From Methylobacterium terrae (GTDB taxonomy: Bacteria > Pseudomonadota > Alphaproteobacteria > Rhizobiales > Beijerinckiaceae): a stretch of 55,000 bases of DNA. A program made the position numbers and the translations under genes. The notes beneath the pieces are model-generated. The model ran no database searches. It was not told where the DNA came from and saw only the letters and a list, made by a program, of their open reading frames with translations. This document shows positions 44,826 through 51,692 of the stretch, in pieces. Each line of letters starts with the position of its first letter. Position 1 is the first letter of the stretch. Location: the NCBI RefSeq assembly GCF_003173755.1, contig NZ_CP029553.1, positions 3,247,501 through 3,302,500 on the forward strand, written 5' to 3'.

Positions 44826-45278
44826 TTACCGCTCCCGCGTCCGCACCAGCCCGAGCGACCCTTCCAGCACCTCCAGCAGCCGTTCGAAGTCCCGCCTCTG
44901 CGCTTCGCTGAATCCGGAGAGGAGCTTCGCCTCCCGGGCGAGCAGGATCGGCACCAGCTCGGCATAGGTCGCCCGTCCCTCGTCCGTGAGCTGCAGCATG
45001 ATCTCGCGCCGGTCGTCGCCGCTCTCCTGGCGCTCGACGAGGGCGAGCTCGATCAGGTGGCTCACCGCGCGGCTGATCCGCGACTTGTGGGTGCGGGTGC
45101 AGCGCACGACGTAGGCGGCGCTGCGCGGCTCGTCGTGCTGCCCCAGCGTCGCCAGCACCCGCCATTCCGGAATGTCGATGCCGAAGCGCGCGTAGTCGGC
45201 GGCGAGCGCGTTGCTGAACTCGGTGGCGAGCCGGTTGAGCCGGAACGGCGAGAAGCTGAGCAGGTTCAGACGGTCCAT
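44826..45278 (-). CDS. MarR-family transcriptional regulator
   Basis: 150 residues from ATG at 45278. The winged helix spans about residues 30-110, with the recognition region CTRTHKSRISRAVSHLIELALV and the wing DDRREIMLQLTDEG. It is divergent from the MBL/monooxygenase genes, and the 128-base gap holds two copies of GTTGC-N4-GCAAC. MarR repressors with such a position usually respond to aromatic or phenolic inducers by releasing the divergent promoter. The in-frame extension to 45356 would cross the operator and is rejected. Confidence 0.92.
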   Translation of the reverse strand: MDRLNLLSFSPFRLNRLATEFSNALAADYARFGIDIPEWRVLATLGQHDEPRSAAYVVRCTRTHKSRISRAVSHLIELALVERQESGDDRREIMLQLTDEGRATYAELVPILLAREAKLLSGFSEAQRRDFERLLEVLEGSLGLVRTRER

Positions 45279-45302
45279 CGGGTCCGGGTCGCGCCCTTGA
45301 CG

Positions 45303-45342
45303 GTTGCGTTCGCAACATTTTACATCGAGTTGCAGGCGCAAC
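45303..45342. promoter_or_regulatory. twin GTTGC-N4-GCAAC operators in the divergent MarR/MBL region
   Basis: GTTGCGTTCGCAAC at 45303-45316 and GTTGCAGGCGCAAC at 45329-45342 are two palindromes with the same 5-base half-site. Their centres are 26 bases apart. They lie between the leftward regulator and the rightward catabolic genes, so they are the natural binding sites for the MarR protein. TTTTACAT between them could be a -10 region. Confidence 0.65.
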
Positions 45343-45406
45343 AAGCGCCGCTGCACCGGCCGCGACAGAACGGCCGCGGCTCGACATCCATACGGGAGGC
45401 AACCGC

Positions 45407-46360
45407 ATGAGCAAGGGCTTCGCCAGCCAGGGCGACCTCGCCGAGAAGCAGGAGACCTTCTCGGAGCTGGCGCCAGGCGTCTACGCGCTCACCGCCGAGG
45501 GCGACCCGAATTCCGGCATCGTCGTCGGCGACGATTCGGTGCTGGTGATCGACGCCCGCGCCACCCCGCGCATGGCCGGCGACCTGGTGCGGAGGGTCCG
45601 CGCGGTCACGGACAAGCCGATCCGCCACGTGCTGCTGACCCACTACCACGCCGTGCGGGTGCTCGGCGTCGCCGGCTATCCGGACCGGGTCAACGTCATC
45701 GCCAGCGACGTCGCCCGCGCGATGATCGTCGAGCGCGGGCAGCAGGACATGGATTCGGAGATCCAGCGCTTCCCGCGGCTCTTCCGCGGGCGCGAGGAGA
45801 TCCCGGGCCTGACCTGGCCGACCCTGACCTTCCACGGCGAGATGACCCTGTGGCTCGGCTCGCGCGAGGTGCGGATCGTCCATGCCGGGCGCGGCCACAC
45901 CGCCGGCGACACGATCGCCTGGCTGCCGAAGGAGAGGGTGCTGTTCTCCGGCGACCTCGTCGAGTACGGGGCCACCCCCTATTGCGGCGACGCGCATTTC
46001 CAGGACTGGCCCGCCACCCTCGACCGGCTGGAGGCCTTCGGCCCCGCTGCCCTGGTGCCGGGCCGCGGCGAGGCGCTGACGACGCCCGACCGGATCCGCG
46101 AGGGGCTGGAGGGCACCCGCGCCTTCCTGCGCGACCTCTACGCCATCGCCCGCGAGGGCGTCGCCGCCGGCCACGACCTCAAGGCGGTCTACGACCGGGC
46201 GATGCGCGAGATGCGGCCCCGATACGGGCACTGGGTCATCTTCGAGCATTGCATGCCCTTCGACGTCAGCCGCGCCTACGACGAGGCGAAGGGGATCGAT
46301 ACGCCCCGGATCTGGACCGCCGAGCGCGACATCGAGATGTGGCGGGCGCTGGAGGGGTGA
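45407..46360 (+). CDS. MBL-fold metallo-hydrolase with a modified zinc site
   Basis: 317 residues with the metallo-beta-lactamase fold. The first His pair is present (THYHAVR, H79 and H81), as are the third His in GRGHTAGD and the bridging Asp in LFSGDLVEYG. The Asp-His that usually complete HxHxDH are V83 and R84, and the final His region reads PGRG. Only the first metal site looks complete. In this operon, with a ring hydroxylase, it may hydrolyse a ring-cleavage or ester intermediate. It follows the twin operators by 64 bases and precedes the monooxygenase by 88. Confidence 0.85.
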   Translation: MSKGFASQGDLAEKQETFSELAPGVYALTAEGDPNSGIVVGDDSVLVIDARATPRMAGDLVRRVRAVTDKPIRHVLLTHYHAVRVLGVAGYPDRVNVIASDVARAMIVERGQQDMDSEIQRFPRLFRGREEIPGLTWPTLTFHGEMTLWLGSREVRIVHAGRGHTAGDTIAWLPKERVLFSGDLVEYGATPYCGDAHFQDWPATLDRLEAFGPAALVPGRGEALTTPDRIREGLEGTRAFLRDLYAIAREGVAAGHDLKAVYDRAMREMRPRYGHWVIFEHCMPFDVSRAYDEAKGIDTPRIWTAERDIEMWRALEG

Positions 46361-46448
46361 TCCGCCGCGAGGCGGAAGAGCGACGCCCGGAACAACCGGG
46401 CGCGTCCCACGTGGAAACCCCCAATGAGGAAACCCCGAGAGGCCGCCG

Positions 46449-48101
46449 ATGAGCACGCCCCGCTACGCCTCCGCGCCGCCGCCCGAACTGTCCGGTGAGG
46501 CGGATCGCCGGCCCGTCGTGGTGATCGGCGCCGGGCCGGTCGGCCTCACCTGCGCCATCGACCTCGCGAGCCGCGGCGTACCGGTCCTGGTGCTCGACGA
46601 CGACGACACGGTCGCGACCGGCAGCCGGGCGATCTGCTGGGCCAAGCGCACCCTCGAGATCTGGGACCGGCTCGGCGTGGGGACCCGCATGGTCGACAAG
46701 GGCGTGACCTGGAACACCGGCCGCGTCTTCCACGGCGCGCGCGAGCTCTACCGCTTCGACCTCCTGCCCGAGGGCGGGCACCGGCGTCCGGCCTTCGTCA
46801 ACCTGCAGCAATACTACGTCGAGGAGTTCCTGATCGACCGGGCCGGCGACGTCCCGGACCTGATCGCGCTGCGGTGGAACTCCACCGTCACCGACCTCGT
46901 CCAGACCGGCGACGGCGTGCGCCTCACGGTGGAATGCCCGCACGGCACCTACACCGTCGAGGCCGCCTGGGTCATCGCCGCCGACGGCGCCCGCTCGCCG
47001 ACCCGAACCCGGATGGGCCTGCCCTTCCCGGGCCAGCGCTTCGAGGAGCGGTTCCTCATCGCCGACGTCACGATGCGGGCCGGCTTCCCGACCGAGCGCC
47101 TGTTCTGGTTCGAGCCGACCTTCCATGCCGGCCAGAGCGCCCTCATGCACCGCCAGCCCGACGGCGTCTTCCGCCTCGATTTCCAGCTCGGGCCCGAGGC
47201 CGATCCCGAGCTGGAGCGCCAACCCGACCGGGTGATGCCGCGGGTGCGGGCGGTGGTGGGCGAGGACACGCCCGTCACCCTCGAATGGTGCTCGGTCTAC
47301 TCGTTCCGCTGCGCGCGGCTCGAGCGGTTCGTCCACGGCCGGGTGATCTTCGCCGGGGACAGCGCCCACGTGGTGAGCCCGTTCGGGGCGCGGGGCGGCA
47401 ATGGCGGGGTGCAGGATGCCGACAACCTGTGCTGGAAGCTCGCCCTGGTGGTGGCCGGCCGGGCGCCCGAATCGCTGGTCGCGACCTACGACGAGGAGCG
47501 CGGCCGCGCCGCCGACGAGAACATCCGCCATTCGAGCCGCACCACCGCCTTCATGACCCCGCGCAACGGCGCGGAGCGCGGCCTTCGCGACGGCGTGCTC
47601 GCGCTCGCCGCCGAGGCGCCCTTCGCCCGCGCCCTCCTCAATGCCGGCCGGCTGTCGCGCCCCTGCAGCCTCGCCGGCCTGTCGCTGCAGACGCCGGATG
47701 CCGCGCCGTTCTCCGGCGGGCCCGAGCCGGGCACCGCCTGCCCCGACGCCCCGGTGACCGACACGGAGGGGCGTCCCGCCTGGCTGCTCGACCGGCTCGG
47801 CGGGCCGTTCACGCTTCTCCTCTTCGCCGACGCCCCGCCGGACCTGACGCCGCTCGCCGGCCTCGACTTGCGGATGGTCGTGGTCGCACCGCCAGGCATC
47901 GCCGTGCCCGGCGCCGAGGTTCTGCGCGACCCGCGAGGGGTCGCGGCCGCGCGCTACGCCGCCGCCCCGGGCACCGCCTACCTGATCCGGCCCGACGCCC
48001 ACGTGGCGGCGCGCTTCCCCACCCTCGATCCGGCCACCGTCGCCAGGGCGCTTGCGCGCGCCACCGGCCGGCCCGATTCCGCGATCCGGGAGGCGGCGTG
48101 A
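46449..48101 (+). CDS. FAD-dependent aromatic-ring monooxygenase (MhpA/PheA-like)
   Basis: 550 residues of the group A flavin hydroxylase family. The FAD dinucleotide motif VVVIGAGPVGLTCAIDLA is near residue 25, the GSRAICWAKRTLEIWDRLG segment follows, and the second FAD motif GRVIFAGDSAHVVSPFGARG is near residue 300. The C-terminal thioredoxin-like domain (about 440-550) is present. It hydroxylates a phenolic ring using NAD(P)H and O2, as in MhpA. The stop overlaps the next start (TGATG). The MBL, MarR and DUF2783-like partners form a conserved-looking aromatic operon. Confidence 0.9.
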   Translation: MSTPRYASAPPPELSGEADRRPVVVIGAGPVGLTCAIDLASRGVPVLVLDDDDTVATGSRAICWAKRTLEIWDRLGVGTRMVDKGVTWNTGRVFHGARELYRFDLLPEGGHRRPAFVNLQQYYVEEFLIDRAGDVPDLIALRWNSTVTDLVQTGDGVRLTVECPHGTYTVEAAWVIAADGARSPTRTRMGLPFPGQRFEERFLIADVTMRAGFPTERLFWFEPTFHAGQSALMHRQPDGVFRLDFQLGPEADPELERQPDRVMPRVRAVVGEDTPVTLEWCSVYSFRCARLERFVHGRVIFAGDSAHVVSPFGARGGNGGVQDADNLCWKLALVVAGRAPESLVATYDEERGRAADENIRHSSRTTAFMTPRNGAERGLRDGVLALAAEAPFARALLNAGRLSRPCSLAGLSLQTPDAAPFSGGPEPGTACPDAPVTDTEGRPAWLLDRLGGPFTLLLFADAPPDLTPLAGLDLRMVVVAPPGIAVPGAEVLRDPRGVAAARYAAAPGTAYLIRPDAHVAARFPTLDPATVARALARATGRPDSAIREAA

Positions 48102-48334
48102 TGGCGCTCCGGCAGGACGACGGCTTCGCCGGCCGCGCCGACGACGTCTACGAGATCCTGGTCCGCGGTTTTCGCGATCTCGACGAGGCCGAGAGCGCGG
48201 CCTTCACCACGCGCCTCGTCCTGATCCTCGCCCACGAGGTCGGCGACCCGGAGGTGATCCGCGAGGCGGTCGCCCTGGCGCGGCGGACTTTGCGGGCGGA
48301 GGCCCTCGCGGATCCGGGCCCAGCCAGCGTCTGA
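48101..48334 (+). CDS. small DUF2783-like protein
   Basis: 77 residues. The pattern DVYEILVRGFRDLDEAESAA followed by LVLILAHEVGDPEVIREAVALAR resembles the DUF2783 family of short helical proteins found next to flavin monooxygenases. It is coupled to the monooxygenase through the TGATG overlap, so it is probably a dedicated partner. Its role (stability, ligand binding or electron flow) is unknown. Confidence 0.75.
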   Translation: MALRQDDGFAGRADDVYEILVRGFRDLDEAESAAFTTRLVLILAHEVGDPEVIREAVALARRTLRAEALADPGPASV

Positions 48335-48648
48335 ATTCCGCGAAGGTCCGGCTCGGCCAAGTCGGCGTCGGCGGACGCCGCACCCGTTCGTCATCCGAGG
48401 GGAAGGCAGCCGCCGCAGGCCTCCACGACCCAGCCTCCGGGGCGAGGCGAGAGATCGAGACCGGCGCCGCCGGCCCCCTCGAGGCGGATCGGGTGAGCCG
48501 GCGCGCGCCCCGGAGCGGATCGCTGTCATCGGCGATGACGACCGGCTGTCCGCCGTGAGCGTCGGTTCCGGGATCGACCGGCTCTCCTTCACGCGGGCAA
48601 TGACCGGCAGGCACGAGGCATCCCGGCAATCGGCTTCGGCGCGCAGGA
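48335..48648. other. convergent intergenic region
   Basis: The 314 bases between the DUF2783-like gene and the end of repC show no gene, RNA or strong hairpin. It is a border between the aromatic operon and the replication module. Open frames on both strands look like chance frames. Confidence 0.45.
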
Positions 48649-49956
48649 TCAGCATGCCGTGAAGCCGCCAGAGACCGCCGTCGACGATCCTGGCCGCGCC
48701 GAGAGGAGCCTCGGCATCGGCGAGCCGAAAAGTGGTCCCGAAGCCCCTGACACCTGGATCGCGCTCCCCTGCCGCACCCGCCACAACGCCATCATCATCG
48801 GCCATGCCGAGAACCGCCCGGCCCGCGCCTTCCCGGCGAGATCGCGCAGGTAGGCCCCCGGCGCCGCAATCGCGGTTCCCCGCTGCAGCATGCCCGCGAC
48901 CACGATGGCCGCCTGCTCCTCGCCCATCGCCTCGACGGCCGCGTTCCAGGCCGGGGCGGCGATCCCGAGGCTCGCGCGCGCCACCGCAGCCGCGCCGAGG
49001 AAGTCCCGCCAGGTCCCGATCCCGTGACGGGCGTAAGCCGCGAGATCCGGACAGGCCTCGAGCACCAGCCCGAGCGGCAGGGCGCGCGTCACCGGCACCA
49101 CGCTGGTCACCGGCTTTGCGCCCGCCTCCTCGTCCCGTCCCCGCAAATCCCGTTCAAGATTCTGGAAAGACTCAGGTTTTGAACTCTGATGGTGGCAGCC
49201 GGCCTGGGACTCACTGGCGTCCGTTTTCCGGAATTCGATCGATTCCGCCAGGCACTTATCCACCGCGGCGCGCAAACCCCGCAGCCCCTCGGCGACCGCG
49301 GAGAGGACCGCGTTGCCGGCCGAGCGCGGCGGCATGGCGCCCGCTCCTTGGAGCCCCGCCTCGATACCGTCCCAGGCGCCATCCAGCCCGGTCTCGCGGG
49401 CGAAGGCGACGATCTTGGCGATGTCCCGGCGCAGGAGCGAGATCTCCTCCCGCAGGAGCGCCCGCGCCCTGGCGGCCGCCCGCACCTCGGCGGCCAGGGC
49501 CTCGAACTCGCCCGCCCGCGCCACCAGGGGCGAGAGGTCGAAGCCGAAGGCCTGCTCGATCCGGCCGCCCTCGCCGCGCCGCGCGTAGCGCTTGCCGTTG
49601 GGGCTGTCGCGGCGGATCACCAGGCCGGCCTCGACGAGCTGGCTCAGCGCGCGCCGGAGCGTCGTCGGCGACGGACCGTGGGCGCGCACCGACAATTCAC
49701 GGTTCGAGGGGAAGACCACGAGGTCGGGGCCCGGCACGAGCGCGGTCTCGGGATGGAAGCTCAGCAGCGCCGAGAGCACCGCCAGCGCCCGGTCCCCGAG
49801 CCCGAGGCGTGCCTTGGCCTCGGTCAGGTTGCGGAAGGTGCGCCATTTGTGGCTCGCGGCCTCGTCCGGGCACGCTTTCGCCGCCGCCTGCGCCGCCATC
49901 ATGGCGAGCGAGAGCGGCCGCCGCCCGAAGGGCGTCGTCGGCTGGGTCTGGGACAT
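48649..49956 (-). CDS. repC: RepC-family plasmid replication initiator
   Basis: 435 residues from ATG at 49956, chosen because the N-terminus TTPFGRRPLSLAMMAAQ is the RepC start. It then has HKWRTFRNLTEAKARLGLGDRALAVL, the wHTH-containing FPSNRELSVRAHGPSPTTLRRALSQLVEAG, and a C-terminal domain around YLRDLAGKARAGRFSAWPM. RepC initiates replication at an origin inside its own gene in repABC replicons. The tail beyond SAWPMMMALWRV (about 40 residues, rich in Gly and Ser) looks atypical and may be an altered end. The middle has a low-GC stretch, the candidate origin. It is downstream of repA with a 256-base gap and no repB. Confidence 0.93.
   Translation of the reverse strand: MSQTQPTTPFGRRPLSLAMMAAQAAAKACPDEAASHKWRTFRNLTEAKARLGLGDRALAVLSALLSFHPETALVPGPDLVVFPSNRELSVRAHGPSPTTLRRALSQLVEAGLVIRRDSPNGKRYARRGEGGRIEQAFGFDLSPLVARAGEFEALAAEVRAAARARALLREEISLLRRDIAKIVAFARETGLDGAWDGIEAGLQGAGAMPPRSAGNAVLSAVAEGLRGLRAAVDKCLAESIEFRKTDASESQAGCHHQSSKPESFQNLERDLRGRDEEAGAKPVTSVVPVTRALPLGLVLEACPDLAAYARHGIGTWRDFLGAAAVARASLGIAAPAWNAAVEAMGEEQAAIVVAGMLQRGTAIAAPGAYLRDLAGKARAGRFSAWPMMMALWRVRQGSAIQVSGASGPLFGSPMPRLLSARPGSSTAVSGGFTAC
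49150..49264. other. candidate origin region (AT-rich) inside repC
   Basis: This segment is visibly AT-richer than the rest of repC. It contains a 6-base inverted pair GTTCAA (49152) / TTGAAC (49179), the near-palindrome GGAATTCGATCGATTCC (49230-49246) and TTATCCACC (49256-49264), one base off the DnaA box TTATCCACA. In repABC plasmids the origin lies in an AT-rich part of repC, so the position fits. Function is inferred. Confidence 0.5.
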
Positions 49957-50008
49957 GGTGTGCCTGTCGTCAGGCAACAGAAAAGGGATCGCCGAATCGG
50001 CGCCACGC

Positions 50009-50035
50009 TTGACAGAATGTGCCGGATTTGATTCT
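50009..50035 (+). promoter_or_regulatory. candidate promoter of the repC antisense RNA
   Basis: A consensus -35 box TTGACA (50009-50014) is followed after 15 bases by GATTCT (50030-50035), a weak -10. It points rightward, opposite to repA-repC transcription, and places a start near 50042, so the RNA would end at the terminator at 50062-50098. Confidence 0.5.
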
Positions 50036-50041
50036 CTCAGG

Positions 50042-50098
50042 CTGCCAGGCACTAAGAGAAGGGCTTCCGGGGCGTCGCGTCGGGGGCCTTTTTCTTTT
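50042..50098 (+). ncRNA. candidate counter-transcribed RNA (incompatibility RNA) in the repA-repC gap
   Basis: On the plus strand, stem GGCTTCC (50062-50068) pairs with GGGGGCC (50082-50088), using two G-U pairs, around a 13-base loop and is followed by TTTTTCTTTT. On the opposite strand the same DNA forms a much poorer stem and has no T-run, so the terminator is directional. With the upstream promoter it predicts a rightward RNA of about 57 bases, antisense to the leader of repC. In repABC plasmids such a small RNA from the repB-repC gap controls repC expression. The exact 5' end is inferred. Confidence 0.6.
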
Positions 50099-50212
50099 GC
50101 CGGATCGATCCTTTCTGGGTTCGCGTTGAGGGAACCGCCCGGAAGGCGGGTTCAGGCGGCGCCGCGAGGGGCGCCGGTCACCTGGGGCATCGCCCCGGGA
50201 TGAGGGAACGGC

Positions 50213-51406
50213 TCACGTAGCCCGGCCCCAGGCCCGCGTGATCTCGCCGGCGATCTCGGCATTCACCGCATCGAGGGCCTCGACCGCCCGGTCGTAGGCT
50301 TGCCGGGTGAAGCTCTCGCGGCCGGCCTCGTAGAGCGTGCGGCCGGAGGCGCCGGCCTCGGCGATGGCGGCCGAGAGCGGCACCGCATGCGTCAGCATCT
50401 GCTCGCCGAAGAGCGCCCGCAGCAGCCCGACGACCTGGGTCTGCGGTCCGTCATTCGGCTCGTGGCGGGTGACGAGGTAGCGCAGGAAGTCGGGCCGAAG
50501 GTCGCCGCCGGCCTCCCGGACCGCGCCGAGCAGGTCGGCGGTCATCCGCAGCGAGCCGGACATGCCGGCGAGATCGAGCATCTGCGGCTGCACCGTGACC
50601 AGGATGCCGGTTGCGGCGCAGAGCGCCCCGAGGGTCAGCACGCCGAGCTGCGGGGCACAATCGACCACCACCACGTCGTACGCGTCCGAGACCCCCGCCA
50701 GCGCCTCGGCGACGCGGCCGACGGTGCTCTCGGGGATGGCGCCGTGCTCGCAGGCCATCAGCTCGAGATGGCCCGGCACCAGGTCGATGCCCGGGAAGTG
50801 GGTCGCGCGCACGATCTGCTCGAGCGGGCGCTCCGCCCCGTCGCGACGCACCGCGCCGTAGAGGGTCTCGTTCACCCCGACATCGAGTTCCGGCCGGCAG
50901 CCGAACAGGCCCGACAGGGCCGCCTGCGGGTCGAGGTCGACGGCGAGCACCCGGAATCCCTGAAGCGCCAGGTACTGCGCGAGGTGGGCCGCCGCGGTGG
51001 TCTTGCCCGAGCGGCCCTTGACGTTGGTGATCGCCAGCACCTGCAGGTGCTCGCCGGCCCGGCGATGGCGCAGGTAGCCCGGCCGGGTCCGCGCCAGGTG
51101 CCGGCGCACGTCGTTGATCTGGCCCAAGGTGAATTGCCGCCGGCCCGCCGGGCCCTTCTCGGGCTCCAGAGCCTCGTCCGACAGGATGAGCTGGCGCAGG
51201 TAGGCGTCGGTGATGCCGATCAGCCGCGCCGCCTCGCCGGTCGGGAAGCGCCGCAGGGCACGGTGCGCCGCCGGCGGGCTGAACCGCTCGCCCACCCGCG
51301 CGAGCTGGCGCGTCAGGGCGTCGGCATGGGCCGCGATCACGGCGTCGAACGGCGTCGCGGAGGCTGGCCTCCGCCCGGCGATTCGACTTTCGGCACCCTT
51401 CGACAT
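50213..51406 (-). CDS. repA: RepA/ParA-type plasmid partitioning ATPase
   Basis: 397 residues. An N-terminal winged helix-turn-helix (about 50-100, FPTGEAARLIGITDAYLRQLI) is followed by the ParA/Soj ATPase: deviant Walker A KGRSGKTT (130-137), AVDLDPQAALSGLF and DVVVVDCAPQLG. The length and N-terminal HTH match RepA of repABC replicons, which partitions the replicon and represses its own operon. The second Gly of the usual KGGSGKTT is Arg132. It is transcribed leftward into repC. No repB (ParB) gene follows, so a DNA-binding partner must come from elsewhere, or this is a two-gene variant. Confidence 0.93.
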   Translation of the reverse strand: MSKGAESRIAGRRPASATPFDAVIAAHADALTRQLARVGERFSPPAAHRALRRFPTGEAARLIGITDAYLRQLILSDEALEPEKGPAGRRQFTLGQINDVRRHLARTRPGYLRHRRAGEHLQVLAITNVKGRSGKTTAAAHLAQYLALQGFRVLAVDLDPQAALSGLFGCRPELDVGVNETLYGAVRRDGAERPLEQIVRATHFPGIDLVPGHLELMACEHGAIPESTVGRVAEALAGVSDAYDVVVVDCAPQLGVLTLGALCAATGILVTVQPQMLDLAGMSGSLRMTADLLGAVREAGGDLRPDFLRYLVTRHEPNDGPQTQVVGLLRALFGEQMLTHAVPLSAAIAEAGASGRTLYEAGRESFTRQAYDRAVEALDAVNAEIAGEITRAWGRAT

Positions 51407-51692
51407 CTACGCTTTCGAGCCTCATCCGAGCACGTGAGCGTAGTTTGGCCGGCGCGGGCGACGGAGAGTCAAGCGTTAAGCCCCGGGTCCTCCGATTCAG
51501 GAGTCGACAACCTTTTCTCCACAGGAGTCAGCGGCTTCGCGTCCGAGACGGTGGTGCCGAATCCCCGAATCGTGCGTTGGCGGGGAATCGATCCGCACCC
51601 TCGGGCCGTCCCGCCCGAGGGTGCCGGCAAGCCCGGACGGGCGTCGGCGCCGATTCGCCTTGCGCCTTCGCGTTCATGCGAAGGCCCATCGC
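51407..51692. other. repA upstream region with a DnaA-box-like site
   Basis: 286 bases between repA and the transglycosylase gene. It carries TTCTCCACA at 51515-51523, one base from TTATCCACA, and otherwise no gene or obvious parS-like palindrome. The repA promoter should lie here, reading leftward. Confidence 0.4.

Noticed and set aside
45279..45356. Longer start for the MarR regulator
   Set aside because: The extension would run through the twin operator and add Cys/Arg-rich residues not seen in MarR proteins.
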